Under the pieces are notes generated by a model, which saw nothing but the letters and a program-made list of their open reading frames with translations, ran no database searches and was not told the origin of the DNA. A stretch of 64,000 nt of DNA from Colwellia sp. E2M01. Lineage in GTDB: Bacteria; Pseudomonadota; Gammaproteobacteria; Enterobacterales; Alteromonadaceae. The translations under genes were made by a program, and so were the position numbers. Positions within the stretch are counted from its first letter, which is position 1; the number at the start of each line of letters is the position of its first letter. Of the stretch, positions 26,214 to 35,086 are shown piece after piece. The DNA is taken from positions 50,747-114,746 of the forward strand of contig NZ_JAHKPR010000022.1 in assembly GCF_018860585.1 (NCBI RefSeq), read 5' to 3'.

Positions 26214-28352
26214 TTATGCGTAGTAATCTACTCCAGTTTCAACAGTACCAAATAAGTTTGTCGATAAAATCTGCTCATCTTGATTCTGTTCTGCTAATAA
26301 TCCATTACTACTATTTTGTCTGCCTGAAGCTAAATTTGATCTGTTTTCTGCACTATTATCACTGTTTTTTTGGTTTTGCTGCTCAACATTTGCATCACCA
26401 ACATCAACGCCTTGCTCAGCAAGCATTTCTTTTAATTTATGCATATTTTGCTCAAGCGATTCTTTAGCTTGTTGGTTTTGCACAATAAAATTAACTGCTG
26501 CTTGCTCACCTTGTAAATTAACACGCACTTGCATATTACCAAACTCAGGCGGATCGAGAGTTATATCAAACTGCTGTATTTTTTGGTTAATCATGATCAT
26601 AACTTTATCTTTAACAGCATCAGCAAAGTCTTTTCTGAACATAGAAATAGTTTCTTGTTGCAGTTGTACGTTGTTTTTTTGTATTTGTGCAGTATCAGTT
26701 GCCACCGTATGGTTCAGCACTTCAGAAGACTGGTGTTCCATATAAGCATCGTTACTTTGTTTAGTTTGTGATGCTTGCAATGTTTGTGCTTGTGTCTCGG
26801 CAGTCGCACGAGCAGCAAAAGCATCTGTTACGCTTGTTGGACTTTTTGTTCCTTGCTCTGTTATTTTATCTTTAGCAAGCATTGACTCAATAATTTCTTC
26901 GTCAAGGTTTTCAGTGCTATTAGCATCAACGTCAATATCGTTACCTGTATTTTCACTGCGGGCTGATTGTTGTGCTCTCTGCTGGTTTTTTGCATCTAAA
27001 AACTGCTCTTTGGCGACGTTATCTCCCGCTTGAGTAACAGCAACTTTATCTGTAACCGATTTATCATGGCTGTTGATGTTATTGTTTAACTGAGCATTAG
27101 GTGTTTCACTAGTAGGAATTTTTTCAACAGATGAAGTTTTAACTTCTCCTTCAGTAATAGAATTAGCTACGGTAGTATTTTTGTAATCACTCTGATTATC
27201 GCTTTCCTTGCCTACAGTTCCCTTCGCTATAGACTCTTTTATTGCAGGGTCTTTCACTAAATTTTCTTGGGCTATGGCTTTATCGCTTACTTCATTTTGT
27301 GTGTTAGCTGCAGCTTGTCTAGTTAATAAAGCTAACTCTTCTGCTGTTATATCTTCACTTAATATATCACTAGATAAAACACGACTAGTAGCTTCCGTTA
27401 CCTGGGTTTTATTCGCTTGAGAAACGCCAACAGCCACATCAGATAGTTTGCTATTTTTAATATCCGCAGTACTTAGTTGGTTTTTCATTAATTGCTCGCT
27501 AGACTGGCTTACGCCAATATTGCTTGCGGTTTTACTTTCTGCTGTCATCTCAACTTTAGTAGGGACACTTTTTTCTACTGTATTAGTTTCTCCGCTACTT
27601 TTTTCTAAAGTTTTTGTTTCTACGGAGTTAGCTTCTTGATTGTTAACTAACACACCACGTGTCGCGAGCTCTTCATTTGAGAATGATTTTAACTTATGAT
27701 CAAGTGTTAGTGATTTATTTTGCTCTAAATCGCCATCAATTGTTGTTTGAGTTGTTTGCTCGCTATTAGATAATGATTGAGTAGTACCGTTTAAGCTTTG
27801 TGCCGAGTGATTGGCTGAGTGTTTTAAGGTTTGATCGCTATTATATAATAATGAAATAAACTGCTCAGACTCAGTTAATGCTTGCGGCGTTGCAGCATTG
27901 CTTGTTACTGATTTTTTTTTATTGCTGTCTTGCGCTGGTTCGTTATCCGCAACCTCGGTACTCGCTTCATTTTGTTTATTGTTAATGTCACTCGTTGCTT
28001 TAGCTGTTTTTTCGTCAGTATCTACCGGTGAATTTTCTGTTGCATTGTTATCTACTTTAGCATTTTTAGCTGAGGCTACCGAGTTATCCGTGTCATTTTC
28101 TTGGCGATTCGAGTTATCCTCCGAAGAATTGCCGCCTTTACTTGCCTCATTACTACGTGTTGCCGTTTCTGTTATTCTGCTATCGTCAGTTACTTTATTA
28201 GTAGTAAGTTTTTTATCATCATTGACATGTTGTTCAACTAATCGAGAAAAACTTGACTCTCCATCACGCTTGCCAGAATCATTTATAGACTCTTTAGCTT
28301 TTAAATCAGCATCTTGTGAAACAAATTTAGGTAAAACATTTACTGATTGCAT
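26214..28352 (-). CDS. fliK: Flagellar hook-length control protein FliK (long form)
   Basis: Secreted ruler that stops hook growth and triggers the FlhB switch. 712 residues, nearly twice the E. coli length. The first 560 residues are low-complexity, rich in Ser, Asn, Thr, Gln and Glu. The conserved C-terminal domain (about 570-660) has L-D-P-P-E-F-G-N-M-Q-V-R-V-N-L-Q-G-E-Q-A-like residues typical of FliK, and the tail is Gln/Asn-rich. A candidate sigma-54 site lies about 150 bp upstream. The identity rests on the C-terminal domain and position before fliL. Confidence 0.92.
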   Translation of the reverse strand: MQSVNVLPKFVSQDADLKAKESINDSGKRDGESSFSRLVEQHVNDDKKLTTNKVTDDSRITETATRSNEASKGGNSSEDNSNRQENDTDNSVASAKNAKVDNNATENSPVDTDEKTAKATSDINNKQNEASTEVADNEPAQDSNKKKSVTSNAATPQALTESEQFISLLYNSDQTLKHSANHSAQSLNGTTQSLSNSEQTTQTTIDGDLEQNKSLTLDHKLKSFSNEELATRGVLVNNQEANSVETKTLEKSSGETNTVEKSVPTKVEMTAESKTASNIGVSQSSEQLMKNQLSTADIKNSKLSDVAVGVSQANKTQVTEATSRVLSSDILSEDITAEELALLTRQAAANTQNEVSDKAIAQENLVKDPAIKESIAKGTVGKESDNQSDYKNTTVANSITEGEVKTSSVEKIPTSETPNAQLNNNINSHDKSVTDKVAVTQAGDNVAKEQFLDAKNQQRAQQSARSENTGNDIDVDANSTENLDEEIIESMLAKDKITEQGTKSPTSVTDAFAARATAETQAQTLQASQTKQSNDAYMEHQSSEVLNHTVATDTAQIQKNNVQLQQETISMFRKDFADAVKDKVMIMINQKIQQFDITLDPPEFGNMQVRVNLQGEQAAVNFIVQNQQAKESLEQNMHKLKEMLAEQGVDVGDANVEQQNQKNSDNSAENRSNLASGRQNSSNGLLAEQNQDEQILSTNLFGTVETGVDYYA

Positions 28353-28704
28353 AATTACCCCAGTAGATTAATGGATAAAAAATCCTAAAATTACGACGTT
28401 AAGTTGGTATCGCTGTTTTCATTTGCGAAGTTAAAATTAATTGTAAAATTTATTTTTAATAGTCACAAAAAAGCAAGTAACTTACTTATAGTTAAAGTAA
28501 AGCAATATTCATTCCAATTGCTGTATATTAAATTGATACTGAGCTTTGCGGGTTATTAATTTTTTAAACTAAATCACACAGCTAAGGCTCAATAAACTAT
28601 GCTTAGAAGCCATTTAAGTTAAACTAAAATTAAAACAGACTTAAAAATAAACCAGTATTAATTAAAAGCCGATAATAAATAAGTAGAGGTGAGGGTGAAA
28701 ATAA
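28353..28704 (-). other. Intergenic region upstream of fliK
   Basis: 352 bp, AT-rich, no ORF. It contains the candidate -24/-12 site (28501-28516). No strong terminator for fliJ was found. Confidence 0.5.
28501..28516 (-). promoter_or_regulatory. Candidate sigma-54 promoter of fliK operon
   Basis: Minus strand TGGAATGAATATTGCT has GG and GC at the right ten-base spacing and TTGC at -12. The -24 box is TGGAAT rather than TGGCAC, so the match is moderate. It lies in the only long gap of the fliJ-fliK region. Confidence 0.5.
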
Positions 28705-29148
28705 TTAACGAATAGGACGACGAATATATTGTTGCGTTGCAATTTCATCAAACATTTTTTGTTCTAACTTTTCTTCTGCCGCAGCCACCACTTTCAAGCG
28801 TTTTTCTCGAAGTAGCTCAACCGCTTGAACTTTTTGTCTTTGTTTAAGCCAAATTGTTCTACTTTGCTCTGCCAAAGCTTTAGCTTGTTTCATAGCTATT
28901 TCTACCTGTTCAGAAGCGGTATCAAGTTTTGCAATAAAAGCATGGTAATGACTATAAGTGGCGCTATCTAACCCTTGTTCAGCGCGTTGGCTTAAACGTT
29001 TCATATATTCTAAACGGTAATCAGCAACACCTTGCAAGCGAGACATATTTTGTTGATATTCATGTTCGGCCAACTTTAATTGGTCAGCACAACGTTGTTC
29101 GTTGTCCTGTTCATATTTTAATATGGTATCAAGCTGTTTCATGGCCAT
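28705..29148 (-). CDS. fliJ: Flagellar export chaperone/stalk protein FliJ
   Basis: 147 residues, almost entirely coiled coil and rich in Gln, Glu, Lys and Arg, as expected for FliJ, which sits in the FliI ATPase ring like the gamma subunit of F1. The start L-D-T-I-L-K-Y-E-Q-D-N-E resembles other polar-flagellum FliJ proteins. It follows fliI by 37 bp. Confidence 0.92.
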   Translation of the reverse strand: MAMKQLDTILKYEQDNEQRCADQLKLAEHEYQQNMSRLQGVADYRLEYMKRLSQRAEQGLDSATYSHYHAFIAKLDTASEQVEIAMKQAKALAEQSRTIWLKQRQKVQAVELLREKRLKVVAAAEEKLEQKMFDEIATQQYIRRPIR

Positions 29149-29185
29149 GTTGAATACTCTTTAAATCCGTTAATTATATATACTT

Positions 29186-30538
29186 TTATTGCTGATTATT
29201 ATGCGCATGTGCGGCAGCAATTATTTCTTGCAACTGAGTTATACTTTGCTCATAAGGGATCACTTCACTAATTTTTTGCTGTAGAAAAAAGTTGATCACT
29301 GGTAATACATTAATGGCTTGATCAATACGCGGATCACTACCTTTGGTATAAGCACCAATAGCAATAAGATCTTTATTTTGCTGATACAAGGCATACATTT
29401 GTTTTAACTGTTTAGCCAACTCTTGATGTTCGCCTGTGGTTACCATGGGCATAACACGAGAAATTGAACCTTCAATGTTAACCGCTGGGTAATGCCCAGC
29501 ATCAGCTAACTCACGAGATAACACCACATGCCCATCTAAAATAGCCCGCGAGGCATCAGCAATTGGGTCTTGTAAGTCATCACCTTCGGTTAACACTGTA
29601 TAAAATGCGGTAATAGAGCCTTGCCCTTCTCCGCCATTGCCTGCGCGTTCAACCAATTGCGGTAATTTAGAGAATACCGAAGGTGGATAACCTTTGGTTG
29701 CTGGTGGCTCACCAACAGCTAAGGCTATTTCACGTTGTGCTTGCGCATAACGAGTTAATGAATCAAGCAGTAACAATACATTTAAGCCTTGGTCTCGAAA
29801 ATATTCACTAATTTGTACTGCTGTTTCACACCCTTTAAGGCGCATTAATGGTGAATTATCGGCGGGAGCTGCGACTACTACCGCACGTTTTAAACCTTCT
29901 TCGCCCAATATTTCTTCAATAAATTCTTTTACTTCTCGACCACGCTCACCGACTAAGCCAACCACAACAACGTCAGCAGTTGTGCCGCGGGTCATCATCC
30001 CCATCAGGACACTTTTACCAACACCAGAGCCGGCAAACAAGCCCATACGCTGGCCTTTGCCAATACTGATAAAACTATTAATTGAGCGGACGCCAACATC
30101 AAGTACTTCACTAATAGCGCGTCGTGATAACGGGTTCATAGGTTTTGTGTCGTGATGATAATTATCGTCCGACTTAATAGGGCCTTTACCATCAAGAGGT
30201 TTACCTACACCATTAATAACACGGCCAAGTAAGCTCATAGACATTGGTACTTTGGCTTTACTTGAAATTGGTAATACACGTGCGCCTGGCATAACACCAC
30301 GTAAACTTTCTTCTGGCATTAAATAGGTAATGTCTTGAGCAAAACCAACTACCTCAGCTAATAAATCGCCATGTGCTGTTTCAACTAAACATTGACTACC
30401 TACATGGGCTTTTACGCCAACAGCCTCAAGTGTTAAACCGACAACACGTACTAATCGACCGGCAACAGGCACATTAAAGTTGTGGATAAATTTTTGACTA
30501 TTTTTTAAACGCTCGGTTAGGCGTAAGGTATCGACCAT
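29186..30538 (-). CDS. fliI: Flagellum-specific export ATPase FliI
   Basis: 450-residue F1-beta-like ATPase energising unfolding of export substrates. Walker A G-S-G-V-G-K-S-V-L-M near residue 170, L-L-L-L-D-S-L-T-R-Y-A as Walker B, and the T-K-G-Y-P-P-S-V-F motif are complete. It lies between fliH and fliJ. Confidence 0.97.
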   Translation of the reverse strand: MVDTLRLTERLKNSQKFIHNFNVPVAGRLVRVVGLTLEAVGVKAHVGSQCLVETAHGDLLAEVVGFAQDITYLMPEESLRGVMPGARVLPISSKAKVPMSMSLLGRVINGVGKPLDGKGPIKSDDNYHHDTKPMNPLSRRAISEVLDVGVRSINSFISIGKGQRMGLFAGSGVGKSVLMGMMTRGTTADVVVVGLVGERGREVKEFIEEILGEEGLKRAVVVAAPADNSPLMRLKGCETAVQISEYFRDQGLNVLLLLDSLTRYAQAQREIALAVGEPPATKGYPPSVFSKLPQLVERAGNGGEGQGSITAFYTVLTEGDDLQDPIADASRAILDGHVVLSRELADAGHYPAVNIEGSISRVMPMVTTGEHQELAKQLKQMYALYQQNKDLIAIGAYTKGSDPRIDQAINVLPVINFFLQQKISEVIPYEQSITQLQEIIAAAHAHNNQQ

Positions 30539-30622
30539 AGTATTTAGTGACCTTGAGATTACCTAAGATAAAGTGTAGTGCTTATCATAGGAGTATTAAG
30601 TAAGTCGTGCTAAGTGACGACT

Positions 30623-31417
30623 TTACTCTTCAGTTTGATGTAAAGCATCCTGCAAGAAAGGTTCCAGCACTTGTTTTAATCGAGCTTTCATTTGCAAGTC
30701 GATATTAGATGTACTGTTTTCAATTTGGCAACTGCCTTGTGCTATTTGTGGTGCGGGCAGTAAGCGCCAACCTTGCTCGGCGATATGATCAGCGCCAAAT
30801 TGTTTCTCTACCAATTTAATATCAGCCGGGTTTAAACAAATTTGAGTTTGCGCTTCATTGCTAGGTAAGCTTTTAATACCTGTAGCGATAGCCGCCATTA
30901 AAATGTCAGGGTTGGTTTTTGCTTCGTGTAACACAACCGCTTCGGTTAATTGTAAAACTAAATTAAGCAGTTGTTCTTCAACATTTTTATCTACGTTAGC
31001 CAATGGTTTGTGTAATTGTTCTATAAGTTTTTTTAGGTTTGCAGCTTGTTCATCTATTTGCTCTTTACCTAAAGCAAGACCTTGCTCTGTGCCTTCTTCA
31101 ATACCCTGAATTTTGCCCTCTTCTATACCCTGCGCTTTGCCCTCTTCGTAGCCTTTAGCAAAACCTTCTTCTTTACCTTGATTAAAGCCTTCTTCACTGG
31201 CAGCTTGTCTAATTTCTTCAATTTCTTGTGCGGTTAGTGGCTCTGGCTCAACTTCTTCAGGCTCAGGAGGTTCATATACCCAATTACTTTTTTTACCTAA
31301 AGCGTTGGTTTTATTACTCTCTTGAACTGTAGGCGCGCTTTGCACATCAGGTAAAGACCACACATCAGGCGAGTCATCTTGAGAAGCTTTTATAATTCGA
31401 ACAGGGGGTTTACTCAT
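30623..31417 (-). CDS. fliH: Flagellar export ATPase regulator FliH
   Basis: 264 residues. After a Pro/Glu-rich start, residues about 75-115 carry a run of G-x-x-x-G repeats (N-Q-G-K-E-E-G-F-A-K-G-Y-E-E-G and more), the helix-packing motif characteristic of FliH. The C-terminal domain binds FliI. The E-E-G-[KIFT]-x-x-G units are nearly perfect and could vary by slippage. Confidence 0.94.
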   Translation of the reverse strand: MSKPPVRIIKASQDDSPDVWSLPDVQSAPTVQESNKTNALGKKSNWVYEPPEPEEVEPEPLTAQEIEEIRQAASEEGFNQGKEEGFAKGYEEGKAQGIEEGKIQGIEEGTEQGLALGKEQIDEQAANLKKLIEQLHKPLANVDKNVEEQLLNLVLQLTEAVVLHEAKTNPDILMAAIATGIKSLPSNEAQTQICLNPADIKLVEKQFGADHIAEQGWRLLPAPQIAQGSCQIENSTSNIDLQMKARLKQVLEPFLQDALHQTEE

Positions 31418-31460
31418 GACAATACCTTTACTGATTAGTTACTTTGCTTAAAAGAGTTCG

Positions 31461-32519
31461 TTATAAGAACTCATCACCGCCACCGCCGCCGCCAAGCATA
31501 ATTTCACCTGCGTCAGATAAACGTCGCGCCACTGATAATATTTCTTTCTGTGCGGCTTCTACTTCACTAATACGAACTGGCCCCATGGCTTCTAAATCGT
31601 CTTGCATCATTTCAGCAGCACGTTTAGACATGTTACTCATGATCTTATCTTTTAATGCTTCATCGGTACCTTTAATTGCTTTCATTAAGGCTTCTTGCTG
31701 TACTTCACGCAGGATAGCTTGCATACCTCGGTCGTCAACATCGGCAAGGTTTTCAAACACAAACATCAAGTCTTGAATTTGTTGACTCATTTCTTCATCA
31801 TTTTCACGAATAGAGTCCATCAACATGCCTTCAACGTTAGTGTCTAGGTAGTTCATAATATCAGCCGCAGCTTTTAAGCCGCCCATTTTCGCTGCTTGCG
31901 CACCAGCTTGTCCAGCAAACTGTTTCTCCATAATTTCATTTAATTCTTGTAATGCTGCAGGTTGAACTTCTTCTAAGTTAGCAATACGCATCATTAAGTC
32001 TAAACGTACTTTGTCGGTAAATTGACTCATGATCTCGGCCGATTGCTCTGGTTCAAGGTACGATAATACAATCGTTTGTATTTGTGGATGCTCATTACGA
32101 ATGATATTGGCTACTTGTTTCGAGTCCATCCATTTTAATGAATCTAAACCTTTAGCGCCGCCACCCATGACGATTTGGTCAATAAGGTTACCGGCTTTAT
32201 CTTCACCAAGCGCTGCTGTTAAGGCTTTACGTACAAACTCTTCACTTTGGAAACCTATAGTAGAGAAGTTTTGTATTTCATGAATAAACTGCTTATGTAC
32301 GGCGGTAATTTTTTCTTGAGTAAAGTCTTCCATCGCCGCCATTACCGTACCTACTTGCTGTACTTGTTTTGGCTCAAGGTGTTTCAAGATTTGTGCTGCG
32401 TCTTCTTCAGACAAGCTAAGTAATAAAATAGCAGCTTTTTCAGCACCTTCTAATTTTTCTACGTCAAAGCCTTGTGGGGCTGCGGCTAATTCGCCGACTA
32501 CATTTTTTTCATCACTCAT
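31461..32519 (-). CDS. fliG: Flagellar motor switch protein FliG
   Basis: 352-residue rotor protein that contacts the stator. Armadillo-type N-terminal, middle and C-terminal domains are present. E-K-A-A-I-L-L-L-S-L near the start, the E-H-P-Q-I-Q-T-I-V-L-S-Y-L-E-P middle motif and the C-terminal L-A-D-V-D-D-R-G-M-Q torque helix region with charged residues are intact. It overlaps the fliF end by 8 bp. Confidence 0.97.
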   Translation of the reverse strand: MSDEKNVVGELAAAPQGFDVEKLEGAEKAAILLLSLSEEDAAQILKHLEPKQVQQVGTVMAAMEDFTQEKITAVHKQFIHEIQNFSTIGFQSEEFVRKALTAALGEDKAGNLIDQIVMGGGAKGLDSLKWMDSKQVANIIRNEHPQIQTIVLSYLEPEQSAEIMSQFTDKVRLDLMMRIANLEEVQPAALQELNEIMEKQFAGQAGAQAAKMGGLKAAADIMNYLDTNVEGMLMDSIRENDEEMSQQIQDLMFVFENLADVDDRGMQAILREVQQEALMKAIKGTDEALKDKIMSNMSKRAAEMMQDDLEAMGPVRISEVEAAQKEILSVARRLSDAGEIMLGGGGGGDEFL

Positions 32520-34248
32520 CTTCGTTCAACCAACTTTTAACTACTTGCGAGGATAGTTCAGGCTCATTGGCAACTAGGGCACGAACTGCTTTTAATACAT
32601 CTTCATCACGATGAAGATCTGGTAATTGTAAACTACCGTCCGCTGCAAAACCTACGGCGCCAGCATCAAAATCTGAGGTTAGCATATCCATCGTTTCATC
32701 ACCTAGATCAATATGTCCATCAAGTGATTTGTCACCATAGTCATCAGGTGATTGGTCAGGGTAAATTAAACGTTTAAGCATAGGGCGAACAACAGCAACG
32801 ATCAACACAATAATAACCAAGGCACCTAATACTAGTTTTAGTACTTTAACAAACCACGGTTGTTGCCAAATAGGTACTACCGCTTCTTCACCGTAATCAG
32901 GTCTATTAAACGGAATTGTTATCACTTCTAAAACATCACCGCGTTGTAAATCAAAACCAATACTGCCTTGTAAAATACGACGAATACTAGCTGTTTCAGC
33001 TGCTGATCTTGGTACATAAGCACCTGTAGTTGTAGTGCCATCTTCAGCTGGTGCAGAGTCGCTACCAGCAACATAATCAAGGGCAACTGAAACACTTACA
33101 CGTCTAATAACACCCGCTTGTTGTTTAGTATGACTGATCGCTTCATCTAATTCATAGTTTTTCGTTGATTCTGAATGTTTGCGGCTTGGCATAGTTTTCT
33201 TTTGCTCGCCACCCACCGCATTTTCAGGAATAGATGACTCTAATGGTGGTTGATTAGTTAATGCGCCAGGAATGCCACCTAAACCACCACCAATATTAGT
33301 GCTTTCTACGTTCATTTCGCTTCGTAGTGCTGGTAAGTCTGAATTATAACGACGTTGTGTTTCTTCAACGTTGGTAAAGTCCATAGTGACATCAACTTGC
33401 GCAGTATAGTTACCTAAACCAACAACCGGAATAAGAATACTATCAATTTTTTCCATGTACTCTTGTTCACGTTTTTGTTCTATTTCAAATTCTTTACGTG
33501 AACGTGAAGAAATAGAGTCTTGTGAGCCTGAGTTAAGTAAGCGGCCATTTTGATCGGTAACGGTAACACGGTTTGGACTTAAACCTTGTACGGCTGAAGC
33601 AATAATGTCGACCACAGCATCAACTTCTTCTTCAGAAAGAATTTTACCGCGTTGCATCGTTAACACAACAGTCGCCGATGGATTTTTTTCACGGCGGGCA
33701 AAAACATTTTCACGTGGAATCGCTAATAAAACTTTAGCACGACTAATGCTTTGTAATTGTTCAACTGTTTTGGCTAATTGTTGTTCACGACCAAATTTTA
33801 ATCTTTCACGCTCCAGACGTTGGCTAACACCAAAGCCCATATCTTTCATTAAAATATCTTCACCTTGTGAAGGCTCGTCTGTTAAACCTTCACGAGCAAG
33901 TAATAATTTAACGTGCTGATATTCATCGGTAGGTACTGAGATGGTGTTGTTTTCTTGACGATATTCCACTTGATTAGCATCAAGGAAATCCATTGTAGTG
34001 ATTAATTGTTTAGTTGGTAACTTAGATAGAAAACGATATTCTGGCTCATTCGCTAACATGATCACAAAAATAGCAATAGCTAAACAAATAGCCAAGGCAA
34101 CCACTATGGTTATTTGTCTTAAAAAATCAACATTCCCTAATGAAGCAGCAAATCCTGATTTTTGATCTTCGATATCAGAATTATCATCTTCATTAGCGAT
34201 CATATTGCCGCTGTTATCAGCTGCTACCATTGCGTTTGTATCGGACAC
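32512..34248 (-). CDS. fliF: Flagellar MS-ring protein FliF
   Basis: 578 residues: one membrane helix at about 45-65, ring-building motifs (L-A-R-E-G-L-T near 115; A-K-V-L-L-A-I-P-R-E), a large beta-collar region, a second membrane helix at about 455-480, and an acidic FliG-binding tail. The start is a GTG at 34248 with GGAGAAG four bases upstream. Confidence 0.96.
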   Translation of the reverse strand: MSDTNAMVAADNSGNMIANEDDNSDIEDQKSGFAASLGNVDFLRQITIVVALAICLAIAIFVIMLANEPEYRFLSKLPTKQLITTMDFLDANQVEYRQENNTISVPTDEYQHVKLLLAREGLTDEPSQGEDILMKDMGFGVSQRLERERLKFGREQQLAKTVEQLQSISRAKVLLAIPRENVFARREKNPSATVVLTMQRGKILSEEEVDAVVDIIASAVQGLSPNRVTVTDQNGRLLNSGSQDSISSRSRKEFEIEQKREQEYMEKIDSILIPVVGLGNYTAQVDVTMDFTNVEETQRRYNSDLPALRSEMNVESTNIGGGLGGIPGALTNQPPLESSIPENAVGGEQKKTMPSRKHSESTKNYELDEAISHTKQQAGVIRRVSVSVALDYVAGSDSAPAEDGTTTTGAYVPRSAAETASIRRILQGSIGFDLQRGDVLEVITIPFNRPDYGEEAVVPIWQQPWFVKVLKLVLGALVIIVLIVAVVRPMLKRLIYPDQSPDDYGDKSLDGHIDLGDETMDMLTSDFDAGAVGFAADGSLQLPDLHRDEDVLKAVRALVANEPELSSQVVKSWLNEDE

Positions 34249-34428
34249 GTTACTTCTCCGCTGTACTGTTTTTTTTAAGAAAAGTTATCAACTATGGTCT
34301 AGGAGAATTCTTTTATCGTTATATTATTGTGCGTAAGTCGTTTAGAAAAAGGTGTTTTATTGAGTAACAACTAGCTATTCATTATAAAAGTTGAAGCACC
34401 AGGTTATAAATTATTTAAGCCAGACAGG

Positions 34429-34797
34429 TTAGACTGGCATACTCATAATCTCTTTATAAGCTTCAACAAATTTATTACGTATTTGCACGGTTGCATCTAA
34501 AGCAATACCTGATTTAGAAGAAGCAATCATTACTTCGCCAAGGGTTACGTTAGGATCGCCCATTTCAAATGCTTTTTTCTTATCACCAGATTCAGCTTGA
34601 AGTTCGTTAACATTATTTAAGGCTTTACTTAGCATGTCACCAAAGTTACTGCTTGATTCATTGATTTTGCCAACGCTATTAGTAGGTATACCATTAACGT
34701 CCATAGCATCAGCACCTACAGTAGGTAGCTTGTTGCCCATAGCTTGTAACGACATACTTTGCATTTGGCTATATAGAGAGTTGCCTTTGATATCCAT
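34429..34797 (-). CDS. fliE: Flagellar hook-basal body adaptor FliE
   Basis: 122 residues linking MS ring and rod. The C-terminal half has A-L-N-N-V-N-E-L-Q, the G-D-P-N-V-T-L-G-E-V-M-I-A-S-S-K-S box and the closing V-Q-I-R-N-K-F-V-E-A-Y-K-E-I-M-S-M-P-V, typical of FliE. It is the first gene of the fliEFGHIJ unit, directly behind an excellent sigma-54 promoter. Confidence 0.95.
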   Translation of the reverse strand: MDIKGNSLYSQMQSMSLQAMGNKLPTVGADAMDVNGIPTNSVGKINESSSNFGDMLSKALNNVNELQAESGDKKKAFEMGDPNVTLGEVMIASSKSGIALDATVQIRNKFVEAYKEIMSMPV

Positions 34798-34852
34798 AGT
34801 GCGCTCACTTTTGTCAATTTATTTACGTTTTAGTAAGAGTTAACAGTGATAC

Positions 34853-34868
34853 TGCAAACATAGTGCCA
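34853..34868 (-). promoter_or_regulatory. Sigma-54 promoter of fliE operon
   Basis: Minus strand TGGCACTATGTTTGCA is a near-perfect match to the -24/-12 consensus TGGCAC-N5-TTGCA. It lies 56 bp upstream of fliE. By analogy with Vibrio it should be FlrC-dependent. Confidence 0.88.
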
Positions 34869-34946
34869 AAAATAGATATTTAACGGTAAGTGAGTATTTG
34901 TAAGGGGTTATTAAAAGGGAAGTAAGAGGAATTTAAGGTAAGTTTG

Positions 34947-35030
34947 ATACTAGGTGCTAGGTATTAGGTACTAGATACTAGATACTAGACACTAGATACT
35001 AGGTACTAGACACTAGGTACTAGATAATAG
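34947..35030. repeat. Heptanucleotide tandem repeat, 12 units
   Basis: Twelve contiguous 7-mers of the form [AG][TC][AG]CTAG (ATACTAG, GTACTAG, ACACTAG and close variants such as GTATTAG and ATAATAG) fill exactly 84 bp between the flrC stop and the fliE promoter. More CTAG tetranucleotides follow to about 35092. The unit length would allow slippage. It is not coding. Confidence 0.9.
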
Positions 35031-35086
35031 GTTGGCACCTAAATACCTAGAGCCTAGTAACTATCCCCTAGCTTGTAAGATCTAGA

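Noticed and set aside
28660-28700. GCCGATAA on the plus strand near 28668 as a sigma-28 promoter
   Set aside because: No TAAAGTTT-like box at the right distance, and it would point away from any gene start.
34421-34440. GCCAG...CTGGC pairing at the fliE stop as a terminator
   Set aside because: The stem has five pairs with a ten-base loop and no T-run, and fliF must be transcribed through it.
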